DNA from: Neptunomonas sp. | GTDB lineage: Bacteria; Pseudomonadota; Gammaproteobacteria; Pseudomonadales; Balneatricaceae | NCBI RefSeq assembly: GCF_016744175.1 | Contig: NZ_JADGEV010000022.1 | Location: 1-62,762 of the forward strand | Length of the DNA: 62,762 bases | Reading direction: 5' to 3' | Shown here: positions 17,901 through 26,592 of the stretch, piece by piece | Numbering within the stretch: position 1 is the first letter of the stretch | How the letters are laid out: each line of letters opens with the position of its first letter | The notes under the pieces: model-generated | The model's input: the letters and a program-made list of their open reading frames with translations, nothing else | Databases searched by the model: none | Told to the model about the DNA's origin: nothing | Position numbers and translations under genes: made by a program

Positions 17901-20018
17901 ATGCTAATAGAGCAAGCTGAAAAGCAGACGATACTCATTGTTGATGATGACCCTACAACGAGAATGGTTGCGGCGGCTCACCTTCGACAACAAGGCTATG
18001 CTGTTGCGTTAGCAGAAAATGGGGCAGTATTTCTTGATGTATTTCAGGAAGTATCCCCTGATTTGATTTTGCTTGATGTGGATATGCCTGTACTGGATGG
18101 TTTTTCTGCTTGTCGACAACTGAGACGTATGCATGACGGCAAAACTGTACCCGTCTTAATGATGACAGGACTTGAAGGCGATAATTCCATTGAAGAGGCA
18201 TATGACGCTGGCGCTACAGATTTTATAGCGAAACCGGTCAATTGGACTTTGTTACAGCAACGATTGAAGTTTATGTTACGTGCTGTAATTGCAATGAGTA
18301 ATCTTATTGAGAGCGAAGCAAGGCTAGCTAAAGCACAGTCAATAGCCCGGCTTGATTATTGGCGTTGGGACCTGCTTCAAGAAAAAATGATTATTTCGGA
18401 GACACTGGCCACTCGTTTCCAATTGAATGTGAAAAACATCAGTGCTCACCAGTTAATTTCTCGGGTGGTTGAGATTGATCGTCCACGTATAGCGCAAATT
18501 TTGCAACGCAGTAATGACCCTAAATCTATACCCACAGATTTTGAAGTTACCTTAAAGGGTGCTGATGGGACAGGTAAGCATGAAATCTTTCGAGTACAGT
18601 CAGAACTTGAGATTGATAGCCAAGGAGTTATCGTAGCGATAGAAGGGACTTTACAAGATATTACAGACAAAAAAGAAGCTGAAGCTCAGATTCAGTTTTT
18701 ATCTCGTTTTGATCGGTTAACAGGGCTGCAAAACCGTGAATCTTTTACACGGGTTATGTATGGCTTGATAAATGAGTGTATTAGAAGGGATGGCGAAATT
18801 GCCTTGGTGCTAATTGATATCGATCGATTTGTACGAATAAATGATATTTATGGACACCGAACAGGCGATGAAGTTTTATTGAAAGTGAGTCGTCGTATTG
18901 TTGCCTTTGTTGAACAGCTTCGCCAGGACGAAGGGGAGTTAAGAAGTGAAGTATGTCGCTGGGGAGGTGATAAGTTTAGCTTAGCTATTTGTAACTCATC
19001 TTCTCAACACTATTCTGATGATGTTTTTGCTAGGTTATTAACGTACATCTCGGCACCGCTTCGCGTGAACGGACATGAAGTGTCTCTGACATCTTCTATC
19101 GGTTATGCTCGGGCTAAAGACACCGGTCTTGATCTGGGGGTTTTGCTCAGAAATGCTGAAAATGCGATACGCCATGCGAAGTCACAAGGTCGCAATGTTG
19201 TACGTTGTTATGATGAGAGCATGCTTGAGGTTTCTGAGCGCAGGCTAACACTTGAAGTTGAGCTACATAAAGCTTTACCGAGAAATCAGTTTACGTTGCA
19301 TTACCAACCAAGAATTAGTGCGATAACAAAACATATTGTGGGTGCTGAAGCATTATTACGTTGGCATCATCCTGAGTTAGGTGAAATATCTCCTGTAGAA
19401 TTTATTCCGGTTTTAGAAGAAATGGGTTTGATTCATGAGGTGGGAGCCTGGGTAATGGAAGCCGGATGCCGCCAATTGAAAGCTTGGCATGATAGCGGTT
19501 TTAATGACTTCGTGATGTCGGTAAATTTGAGTGCCGTACAATTTCGTGATATCCGCTTGGCTCAAGAGATTAATGAAGTCATTGTTCGAACAGGTATAAC
19601 ACCTAAATATTTAGAGTTTGAACTAACAGAGACTGCTATTATGGAAGATGTTGCTCAGACTCAAGCAACATTAAGTGTTTTGAAAGGTATAGGCGTGCAG
19701 CTCGCGGTTGATGATTTTGGAACTGGATATTCCTCGTTGGGTTATTTACGTAGTTTTCCGTTAGATACATTAAAGGTAGATAGGACTTTTGTCCGTGAGC
19801 TTCCTGGAAATAGTAGTGACAGGTCTCTTACATCCGCTATTATTGCAATGGCCCGTTCACTAAAACTTCATGTTGTAGCTGAAGGTATAGAAACAGAAGC
19901 TCAAGCTAAGTTTTTATTAGAAAAACAGTGCGACGAGTTTCAAGGGTTTTTATTCTCTCGCCCTATCGATAGTAAGGCATTTGATACACTATTGAAAAAT
20001 AATAAACCTTTAGGATGA
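17901..20018 (+). CDS. Response regulator with degenerate GGDEF and intact EAL domain (c-di-GMP phosphodiesterase)
   Basis: 705 residues: receiver domain 8-125 with phospho-acceptor Asp59 (LILLDVDMP), a PAS-like linker about 140-260, a GGDEF domain about 265-440 and an EAL domain about 455-700. The cyclase signature reads GGDKF at 355-359 instead of GG[D/E]EF, which should abolish cyclase activity. The EAL catalytic set looks complete: E483-A-L, the NLSAVQF Asn, ELTETA Glu, DDFGTGYSS, LKVDRTF Lys, AEGIET and EFQGFLF. Predicted output is therefore c-di-GMP breakdown controlled by phosphorylation, perhaps with GTP binding at the dead cyclase as an allosteric input. It follows the hybrid kinase by 16 bases. 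Confidence 0.92.
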   Translation: MLIEQAEKQTILIVDDDPTTRMVAAAHLRQQGYAVALAENGAVFLDVFQEVSPDLILLDVDMPVLDGFSACRQLRRMHDGKTVPVLMMTGLEGDNSIEEAYDAGATDFIAKPVNWTLLQQRLKFMLRAVIAMSNLIESEARLAKAQSIARLDYWRWDLLQEKMIISETLATRFQLNVKNISAHQLISRVVEIDRPRIAQILQRSNDPKSIPTDFEVTLKGADGTGKHEIFRVQSELEIDSQGVIVAIEGTLQDITDKKEAEAQIQFLSRFDRLTGLQNRESFTRVMYGLINECIRRDGEIALVLIDIDRFVRINDIYGHRTGDEVLLKVSRRIVAFVEQLRQDEGELRSEVCRWGGDKFSLAICNSSSQHYSDDVFARLLTYISAPLRVNGHEVSLTSSIGYARAKDTGLDLGVLLRNAENAIRHAKSQGRNVVRCYDESMLEVSERRLTLEVELHKALPRNQFTLHYQPRISAITKHIVGAEALLRWHHPELGEISPVEFIPVLEEMGLIHEVGAWVMEAGCRQLKAWHDSGFNDFVMSVNLSAVQFRDIRLAQEINEVIVRTGITPKYLEFELTETAIMEDVAQTQATLSVLKGIGVQLAVDDFGTGYSSLGYLRSFPLDTLKVDRTFVRELPGNSSDRSLTSAIIAMARSLKLHVVAEGIETEAQAKFLLEKQCDEFQGFLFSRPIDSKAFDTLLKNNKPLG

Positions 20019-20080
20019 TGTTTCACTCCTCACACAGTAAATGCTATATTAGGTTTATCTAATTTTAAGGTGTTTTGATA

Positions 20081-20551
20081 ATGAATGCTCTTATAAAATT
20101 TATAGCTCCTGGTCTTTTTTCAGTGGCATTTTTTTTATTCCGTTCTTCCTTTCTGAAAAAATCTCAACGTAAGCATCGATGGGTGATGCGGGCATTTCGT
20201 TTTTCCGCGGATAATGATAGTAGAAAAGCTTTGTCTGTATATGGGCATTTACTGCATTTTCGCGGAGAGGATATACAAAATCGAATCCAAGGAGCTATTT
20301 ATATACAGCGTGCTGCAGATAAAGGGGATATGAAATCACAATATCAGATGGGTAAAATTTATGAATCAGGATATGAGAATTATTTCCCTGTTTCCGATGA
20401 AAAATCACTTCATTATTATCGTCTGGCAGGATTGAATGGACATACGTTAGCGGTAAGTCGCATGGTTAAAGTTTATCAGGAAGGAGAGTTGGGCCTAAAG
20501 TGTGACTTGGCTGAAACAAAGCGCTGGCAATCTTTACAGCCAACGCTTTAA
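20081..20551 (+). CDS. Small membrane-anchored Sel1-like repeat protein
   Basis: About 156 residues. A hydrophobic N-terminal segment (about 5-22) is followed by two or three Sel1-like alpha-hairpin repeats, with A-x-x-G-x-x-x-x-Q-x-x-x-G-x-x-Y-x-x-G spacing seen around IYIQRAADKGDMKSQYQMGK. Sel1 repeats mediate protein contacts. The start at 20081 is set by AAGGTG eight bases before it; a TTG at 20075 is too close to that site. It lies 62 bases after the EAL gene and before a convergent gene, so it may be the last member of the signalling set. The function is unknown. Confidence 0.72.
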   Translation: MNALIKFIAPGLFSVAFFLFRSSFLKKSQRKHRWVMRAFRFSADNDSRKALSVYGHLLHFRGEDIQNRIQGAIYIQRAADKGDMKSQYQMGKIYESGYENYFPVSDEKSLHYYRLAGLNGHTLAVSRMVKVYQEGELGLKCDLAETKRWQSLQPTL

Positions 20552-20566
20552 GTTGTTGATGAGTGA

Positions 20567-21967
20567 CTATGGTTTTTTAAGGCGTACTCGTACCGATACA
20601 AGTGATTCACTCTTTCCTTGAACAGTTACCTTCCATTTGGCCATCCCTGCGCTTTTTTCAATGGGTTGCTGCGTGCTACTAATGAGCGACCATGGTTGAG
20701 AAAACAGGCTAGTTATTTCAACTTCTCGGCTCTTTAATGCGCTATTTCTCACACGTAATTCATAAGCGACAACACTTCCATCAAAAGCTTTTTGAAAATC
20801 AGTTTGGCGTTGTGTAATTGTCACATCAAATGCTTTTCCCATCGCAAGTTCGACTTGTTCATCAATGGCTGTCTGATTTAAATGAGCACTTCCGACGTAG
20901 TGCAGCTCTTGAGTATTATCCGGTGAAAAAAAGCGCACTTGGCCAGCCGGTAAAGACATTCCAAGTCCTTGCTTTTCATTGTTTTTGAAACGGATAAAGG
21001 ATTCTGGTTTTGCTTTTAGCGTTTGGCTATCTATTCTTGGGCTGATATAAAACTGGTAACGCTGCAGTGAATCAACAGCAACTTGGTCAGCATGTAATAA
21101 GGGAACTTGGGTTCGCTGTTGATGCTGTAGTGTTACAGGGGATTTCAAAGTATAAAGTTGATAATCGTTCAGAGCTTGAGGGGGAGGGGCTCCGGTGCTT
21201 TCTGCCATTGCTTGTGCCATCATTACTGTTTTAGCTCTGCGTCTTGGGTTTCTGTCTTGGTATATATCCCCTGCTAATAAGCGTACACGAGCATTTTTTA
21301 GTAAGGAGCCAGTATTGTTAACTAACGAAGCAAGGCCATCAACAACGAGAGAGTTGTTATCCTCTGATAATGTCATCACGTAATCCATCTGCCAGCTAAG
21401 CCCTTGGGTAAGGTAGCTTAGTTGAGCGGTGCCTTCCTGCTTTGTGCCTTTGCTTTTAAATGTCAGGCTAGGTTTTAGCAGCAGCTCTGGGGGCCTTGAG
21501 GGAAAAATAATGCGCCATTCAGATGAAAGGGGGACTGACTCAATACGGCCTCCATTGTCTACTAGTGCTGTATTACCTTCGATGCTGAGAAGCTGTACGG
21601 TGTTCTGTAGTTCTTGGCCATTGGGCTGGCTATGAGCCAGTATTATATCTTTCCCGATGTGGTGCTCTAGCAATGTATAATAATTGAGTGAGGCATTGTT
21701 AAGTGTTTGCTCTCTAATGCTTCCCGCTCCTCTTATTTGTAACGTTTCAGTTTGCATTTGTTTACTAACATCGCTGATGACTACGACATTATCAGGTGTC
21801 AAAATCGGTAAGGTACGGCTATCTTGAATCAAGCCGAGGTCATGAGTGTAGAGAGTAACGGCTAGGTCAGTCTGCTCCTTATCAGAAATAGTGATAGAGC
21901 TTGCCTGGACAGTGATCGGATTAAGTAATGCAGATAGTATTGTTATGGGAAGTAGTTTTTGGAGCAT
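20567..21967 (-). CDS. DUF4139 domain secreted/periplasmic protein
   Basis: 466 residues with an N-terminal signal peptide (cleavage near VQA-S at about 22). The rest is beta-rich and matches the DUF4139 family layout: an N-terminal part ending near residue 170, then the LSYLTQGLSWQMDYVM segment and a C-terminal part with VAYELRVRNSALKSREVEI. Members are widespread in bacteria and lack a settled function. AAGGAT precedes the ATG. It converges with the Sel1-like gene only 15 bases away and has a 363-base gap upstream. Domain call is fairly sure; no catalytic residues can be proposed. Confidence 0.8.
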   Translation of the reverse strand: MLQKLLPITILSALLNPITVQASSITISDKEQTDLAVTLYTHDLGLIQDSRTLPILTPDNVVVISDVSKQMQTETLQIRGAGSIREQTLNNASLNYYTLLEHHIGKDIILAHSQPNGQELQNTVQLLSIEGNTALVDNGGRIESVPLSSEWRIIFPSRPPELLLKPSLTFKSKGTKQEGTAQLSYLTQGLSWQMDYVMTLSEDNNSLVVDGLASLVNNTGSLLKNARVRLLAGDIYQDRNPRRRAKTVMMAQAMAESTGAPPPQALNDYQLYTLKSPVTLQHQQRTQVPLLHADQVAVDSLQRYQFYISPRIDSQTLKAKPESFIRFKNNEKQGLGMSLPAGQVRFFSPDNTQELHYVGSAHLNQTAIDEQVELAMGKAFDVTITQRQTDFQKAFDGSVVAYELRVRNSALKSREVEITSLFSQPWSLISSTQQPIEKSAGMAKWKVTVQGKSESLVSVRVRLKKP

Positions 21968-22330
21968 AGTTGGTAATCCTTAATTTAACAGTATTATCCG
22001 AAAGGAAAATAGTCTCTTTTCATATAGTAACGTTACGGTGAGACGCTCACTTTACCTCTGACCGTAATAAGTTTCCTATAGAGTCTTGTTTAAAGACTAT
22101 GTGTACAAATATAAGTTCAATGTAAAGTCCTCATCTATCATAAATAATTAAATTAGCAGATGTATTCTTCTTCGACTTCTATTATATGAAGTTTTCTACT
22201 AGCTCCCCCCAAAAATATTAATTTATTAATGTTTTCGAAACAAAAATGTCATCTACTCTCGATATTGTATTTGAAATTAATAGCAGCATAGTTAATAGCG
22301 GCTGCCTGTGTTTAATTTTCGGACTTAAGC
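21968..22330. other. 363-base AT-rich intergenic region with divergent promoters expected
   Basis: Lies upstream of both the DUF4139 gene (leftward) and the DUF2057 gene (rightward), so it must hold their promoters. I see only a small perfect stem GTGAG/CTCAC at 22038-22050 and long AT-rich stretches. No RNA gene, open frame with coding character or known operator is evident. Confidence 0.6.
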
Positions 22331-22987
22331 ATGATGTTGTTTAGATTTTTTGTGTTCACAATTCTAATAGTAAATAGTCTCTCATCTTTCGCGGATATAT
22401 CGTTGCAGTTGGCTAACGGAGTAACGTTACTTGCAAAAAATGGCAAAGTTATCCGTAGCGATAGTTGGTTTGGTAATCAGAAAAAAATCATACTTAAAAA
22501 CGGCTACAATCAGATACTTGTTGAGTATTCGGCAGAGATTAAAGAGCCATTTGGTGACGATGAAGTAAAGATTTTGTCTTCATATATTATTGATTTTAAT
22601 GGGAATAATGAGATTGTTCATTTGTCGATTCCGGTGCTGGAGAGTCATCATGATTTTGAGGCTTTTAAGATAAATCCTGAATGGCGAATGATTAATTCTG
22701 ATGGAGTAGTAAAGAAGATTACTATAAATAAGTTGAATAAAGAAGGTTTTCAATTGGGCCGTAATTATGAAAAAGAACTGGCAGTTTTTAATAGCAAGAA
22801 ATTAGCCTCTAGTATTGACATAAAGCCATCTACTGACACTGATAATAATACTATTCCTATTGAGGGCTGCTGTTCTTTCAATAAATCACAATTATCAAAA
22901 GTTATGCTCAGGTACTGGTATATAAATGCTAGTAAAAATGTAAGGGAAGACTTTATCTTCTGGTCAAATCATCAGTACTTAAAATAG
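22331..22987 (+). CDS. DUF2057 (YccT-like) secreted protein
   Basis: 218 residues. Signal peptide about 1-21 (cleavage near SFA-D). The start of the mature part (LQLANGVTLLAKNGKVI) and the C-terminal LRYWYINASKN-REDFIFW stretch match the DUF2057 pattern of E. coli YccT (known as CsgI, a curli assembly inhibitor): there the same positions read LRLSTDVDLLVLDGKKV and LKYWFKLADPQTRNTFLQW. Family members are periplasmic and of unclear function outside enterics. It stands alone, 100 bases before the porin gene. Curli genes are not seen in this window, so a curli role is not implied. An adjacent CC pair occurs near residue 179. Confidence 0.78.
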   Translation: MMLFRFFVFTILIVNSLSSFADISLQLANGVTLLAKNGKVIRSDSWFGNQKKIILKNGYNQILVEYSAEIKEPFGDDEVKILSSYIIDFNGNNEIVHLSIPVLESHHDFEAFKINPEWRMINSDGVVKKITINKLNKEGFQLGRNYEKELAVFNSKKLASSIDIKPSTDTDNNTIPIEGCCSFNKSQLSKVMLRYWYINASKNVREDFIFWSNHQYLK

Positions 22988-23087
22988 TAATGCTCATCTA
23001 TGTGTAATCAATTTTTTATAACAATAAAAAATTAATTACTGCTAATTAGTAAAATTTAATTGTTCATTAAATACTTTGGAGAAAAAA

Positions 23088-24014
23088 ATGAAAAAGCTTA
23101 TTTTGGCTGCTTCTATTGCTGCGATTGCGTCTAGTTCTGCTAGCGCTGCAACAGTTTACGAAGGAAAAGGCCTTACGTACAAACTTAAAGGTGATTTTCA
23201 AGTTCAGCTTCGTCAAGATGTAGGCAAAGATCAAAGCTTGGATGTGGAGTTTGATGACCTGGAACTTAAAAACTCTGTAGTTTATGACCTCAATAATGGA
23301 ATGAAAGCTTTTGGCCAATTGGATTTTGGTTTTAAAGATGCTGCTGAAGACAAGAAAGATGGTAGTAAGCTAGAAGAGGCTTACATTGGGTTAGATTTTG
23401 GGTCGGTGGCAGTATCAGTTGGTAAGCAAAACTTTGCTACTGATGAGTTCGGTGTTGAAGCGGCTTATGAACTCAGGTCAGATGCTGATCGCTTTGAGGC
23501 ACAAGGTACAGATGGTGATGATACTATACGTGTAGATATGACGTTAGAAAATGCTTATGTCTCAGCTTCTTACGAGATAGAAGCTGAAGGTGAAAGCAGC
23601 GAAAATGGACAATCTTTTGATGTATTTGCATCAACTAAAGTTGCCGGTATAAAAATGGCTTTAGCTTATCAAACGATGGAAGCGACCCCTATTTCAGATT
23701 CAAAAGATACTTGGGGTATTAGTGCTGCATATGATTTTGGTGTTGCGAAGTTAGCTGCTGATTTTAGTACAACAGAAGATGTTGCTGATCAGTATAACAT
23801 CGCTGCTATTATGCCTGTTGATAAAACGACAAAGATTGCAGTTGGTATGTTAAGTATTGAGCCAGAATCAGGTGATGATGTTACTGAGTGGTATGCTAAC
23901 GTAACGTATAAGTTTCCATCCCAGAAGAATGTTAGTGTTTTTGCTGAAATTGCAGACACGGACGAAGATGATGTTGAAATTGGTTACTTAGCGGGTATGC
24001 GTTTAAAATTCTGA
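23088..24014 (+). CDS. Outer-membrane porin (Gram-negative porin family)
   Basis: About 308 residues. The N-terminal signal peptide is typical (MKKLILAASIAAIASSSASA), with cleavage before ATVYEGKG. The mature protein is acidic and rich in alternating beta strands with Tyr/Phe girdles, has the porin-start pattern LKGDFQVQLRQD, and ends KFxF-like in AGMRLKF, the C-terminal aromatic needed for outer-membrane assembly. It forms a general diffusion channel for small solutes; the many Asp/Glu suggest cation preference, which is only inference. An in-frame TTG 12 bases upstream exists, but the GGAG site favours ATG 23088. A strong terminator follows at 24073. Confidence 0.86.
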   Translation: MKKLILAASIAAIASSSASAATVYEGKGLTYKLKGDFQVQLRQDVGKDQSLDVEFDDLELKNSVVYDLNNGMKAFGQLDFGFKDAAEDKKDGSKLEEAYIGLDFGSVAVSVGKQNFATDEFGVEAAYELRSDADRFEAQGTDGDDTIRVDMTLENAYVSASYEIEAEGESSENGQSFDVFASTKVAGIKMALAYQTMEATPISDSKDTWGISAAYDFGVAKLAADFSTTEDVADQYNIAAIMPVDKTTKIAVGMLSIEPESGDDVTEWYANVTYKFPSQKNVSVFAEIADTDEDDVEIGYLAGMRLKF

Positions 24015-24072
24015 TAGCAAATAAGAGTGTACTGAATGTCCCCTTCAAGCATTTAGTACGCTATTACTTTTG

Positions 24073-24096
24073 AGCCAGGTTTATCCTGGCTTTTTT
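24073..24096 (+). terminator. Intrinsic terminator after the porin gene
   Basis: Perfect 7-base stem AGCCAGG with CCTGGCT, a five-base loop and a run of six T. It sits 59 bases after the porin stop codon. Confidence 0.9.
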
Positions 24097-24237
24097 GTGC
24101 GTGTTTTTTGAGTATTATGTGTGATTAAAAGCTGAAGAAATTGGGGCTAAAAAAATTAAGGAGGTATGGTTCGGGATTGTATTATTAATCAAAATACGTT
24201 CTTTAGAGTAAGGTGGTAAATATTCGGGAAGGAAAGC

Positions 24238-24264
24238 GTAGCCACACAACCAGCGTGCGGCTAC
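24238..24264 (-). terminator. Candidate terminator of the phytase-like gene
   Basis: GTAGCC/GGCTAC with an inner CAC/GTG forms a 9-of-10-pair stem about 40 bases beyond the stop of the leftward gene. The downstream strand is pyrimidine rich (CTTTCCTTCC) but lacks a pure T-run. Confidence 0.5.
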
Positions 24265-24304
24265 TCATTTAAAGCGATATATTATTAATACTAGTTTTCT
24301 CTAT

Positions 24305-26494
24305 TCAAGGGTACATTTTACCAATGTTGAAGAAGAGGGTTTCGCCTGAACTATCATCCACTCCGTCGTTATCTGTTACAGCGAACCCGTTGCCGCTAGC
24401 GTCAATACTAAAGCCTTCTATTTTATCCTGCACGTAGCCGTTTAGAGATTTTAAGTCCGGTAAAAAATCTCGTACTAACGTTTTGCTGACTACAGGTAAT
24501 GTACTGCCTAGAGGAGCGGGCTTAAGTTCATTTTGGCTTACCTTGTACAACCGCTTAATTGTGGCGTTATCACCTAATTGATTATCACGTTCGATGATAT
24601 AAACCGAGTCATTATAATAAGTGATTTCTGATAAGCCTACCCAGCCTTGTGTTGCTTTTTCTAATGGATAGTGTACTGCACCCCATGTAGTTGTTATCAG
24701 ATTATAGGCTAATAACTTAACACGGTTGTTGGCATCATCTTTCCAAGGACGTTGAATGGCAATCCAGAGAGTGTCGTCTATTAATGTAATGCCTTCTGCT
24801 CCGAAGCGTATTTCATGCTTTAACAATGCGTCTGGAAAGTTGATTGTTTGATCTATCTCGCCAAGAGCGTTGATATGGTAAATTGCATGAGGAATCTCTT
24901 TTTTAGTTTTACCTTCGGATGCTAACCAAAAACCGTCTGCACCGTCGCTGGTAATTCCTTCAAGATCAATATTTTTCGCGGGTTTGCCATCACGGGTGAC
25001 AGGTAGGGCGTGAGTTATGACAGCAGGCTTTTGGTTTGCATCAATACTAAATACTGTTGGTTGGTTTGCGTAAAAACTATCGTTTACAGCGTACAGATTC
25101 CCTGTCTTAGATGGATGAGCGGTTAATCCAGACAGCGCGCCCCAGCCAATAAGTGGATAAGTTTCATTGTTTTTAGAGGCGTCTCGTGACGTGATTTGCG
25201 GGTAAGCAGGTGCTGATGCTGACAAGTCATAGATCATTATATGTGCACGAGGGCCTTTATCTGCAATGAGGTCTTTTTCGTTGGCACTCACGAGTAAGTT
25301 GCGAGCTGGAATCGTTACGGCAGATTCCGGACCAATACCCGAAGGCAATAGTTGTTGGAATTCTGGTTCGCCACCGGTATCTAAGTAAACACCAATGACA
25401 GATGCTCTCTCTGAGAGTACAAAAATATACTTATTATCGCCATATTGTCCGATGGCAATTCCTTCAGGCTCATTACCTTTTTTTCCTGAGCGCTTATCAG
25501 GGTAGTGCCCCGCCATGATGATCTGCTCTTCAAAGGAGCTTCCTGATTCATAAAGAACACGACCATCTTTATGGAAAATCGTAAAGCTACGAGATCCACC
25601 TTTGTAATCGCCTTCGTTCGCTGTTACGAAGCGCTCATTATCAAGCCACTTGACTGTGTCGGGCTCGCGGAGTCTTGTTTGTGAGTCAGTAAAGTTAAAG
25701 GCTTTATCTTTTTTTGTATCAATATTTTTCAGATCAGCACTTCCTGCAGAAAAGTGGTTAAGTATTTTTCCTGTCTCAGATGAAACAATAACTAAGTGGT
25801 TGTTTTCTTGTAATGTAACCACTATTTCGTTGTGGTCGTTAAAATCGACAAATTCAGGCTCAGGGTCATCAGTACCTGTGCTGGCTAGGCCTGTCATCTC
25901 TACTTTTTTCAGACTGCTACATAGAGGAACACCATCTATTATCTTTACAATAGAAAGCCAGCCAGCAGGTAATTGTGGCAAGGTACCGTCGTTTAAGTCT
26001 TCGTCTCGTTCGTTTTCAATAGCAATGGCTGCAAACTTTCCATCTTTGGAAATAGCAATAGCGTCAGGTTGTCCACCCAGTTCGCAGCGGCTTTCCAATG
26101 CTTGAGTATCTAATTTAATGGTGGCCAAGTAACCGCTTGGTTTTAGGAAACTCTCTGATGTATTCACAGCAGCGAATACATAATCTCCAGCAATAACAAC
26201 CGAGGTTGGCTCGCCAGCAGTTTTAACGATACCTAACGCTTTTGGTGCTCTAGCATTACTAATATCGACGAAACCAATCGCACCAAATGGGCTATCTGAA
26301 TAGACCAGCGTATTTCCGTCTTTACTGGCAGCAATAATCTCAGGAGAGCTCTCTTGCTGAATATCTACTGCTGTAGGTAGGTTTTTTATGGTGCCAAAGC
26401 TGGCGATACGATTGAATGATTCTGCTTGCACAACAGGGGTCATTGCAGTAATGGTTAGTGCAAGAAGAGATTTTCGAAATAAATGAATTGGCAT
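24305..26494 (-). CDS. Secreted esterase-like/phytase-like beta-propeller protein
   Basis: About 729 residues with a signal peptide (cleavage near VQA-E). The first half has beta-propeller-type repeats (DGNTLVYSDSPFGAIGFVDIS, DGKFAAIAIENERDED, REPDTVKWLDNERFVTANEGD, NEPEGIAIGQYGDNKYIFVLSER). The second half (about 440-725) looks like the esterase-like activity of phytase domain (GLTAHPSKTGNLYAVNDSF, DLEGITSDGADGFWLASEG, KIEGFSIDASGNGFAVTDND). Such proteins are periplasmic or extracellular and may act on phosphate esters. The start at 26494 is preferred over an upstream in-frame ATG at 26530 because ACGGAG lies directly before it. A Pho-box-like promoter is visible at 26529-26562, which supports a phosphate-scavenging role. 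Confidence 0.82.
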   Translation of the reverse strand: MPIHLFRKSLLALTITAMTPVVQAESFNRIASFGTIKNLPTAVDIQQESSPEIIAASKDGNTLVYSDSPFGAIGFVDISNARAPKALGIVKTAGEPTSVVIAGDYVFAAVNTSESFLKPSGYLATIKLDTQALESRCELGGQPDAIAISKDGKFAAIAIENERDEDLNDGTLPQLPAGWLSIVKIIDGVPLCSSLKKVEMTGLASTGTDDPEPEFVDFNDHNEIVVTLQENNHLVIVSSETGKILNHFSAGSADLKNIDTKKDKAFNFTDSQTRLREPDTVKWLDNERFVTANEGDYKGGSRSFTIFHKDGRVLYESGSSFEEQIIMAGHYPDKRSGKKGNEPEGIAIGQYGDNKYIFVLSERASVIGVYLDTGGEPEFQQLLPSGIGPESAVTIPARNLLVSANEKDLIADKGPRAHIMIYDLSASAPAYPQITSRDASKNNETYPLIGWGALSGLTAHPSKTGNLYAVNDSFYANQPTVFSIDANQKPAVITHALPVTRDGKPAKNIDLEGITSDGADGFWLASEGKTKKEIPHAIYHINALGEIDQTINFPDALLKHEIRFGAEGITLIDDTLWIAIQRPWKDDANNRVKLLAYNLITTTWGAVHYPLEKATQGWVGLSEITYYNDSVYIIERDNQLGDNATIKRLYKVSQNELKPAPLGSTLPVVSKTLVRDFLPDLKSLNGYVQDKIEGFSIDASGNGFAVTDNDGVDDSSGETLFFNIGKMYP

Positions 26495-26502
26495 ATTTTT
26501 CT

Positions 26503-26537
26503 CCGTAGAATGGCACGTTAGCTTGCGCATTCTACGG
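26503..26537. repeat. Perfect inverted repeat spanning promoter and ribosome site
   Basis: CCGTAGAATG and CATTCTACGG are perfect 10-base arms 15 bases apart. One arm holds the proposed -10 (TAGAAT) and the other most of the ribosome site (ACGGAG) of the leftward phytase-like gene. It could be a protein operator. If transcription starts further upstream, it would form a hairpin hiding the ribosome site. Confidence 0.7.
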
Positions 26538-26562
26538 GGCTCATATGACAGCTAGATGATTG
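26529..26562 (-). promoter_or_regulatory. Candidate Pho box plus -10 element for the phytase-like gene
   Basis: Read on the minus strand, an 18-base element CAATCAT-CTAG-CTGTCAT matches the tandem PhoB box (two CTGTCAT-like repeats 11 bases apart): the second repeat is perfect and the first has five of seven matches. Exactly ten bases later comes TAGAAT, five of six to the sigma-70 -10. That is the same spacing as at E. coli phoA, as I recall it. The start codon lies about 35 bases beyond the -10. PhoB control is inferred. Confidence 0.62.
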
Positions 26563-26592
26563 AAATAAGAGAATTAATTAATCTTATATATC

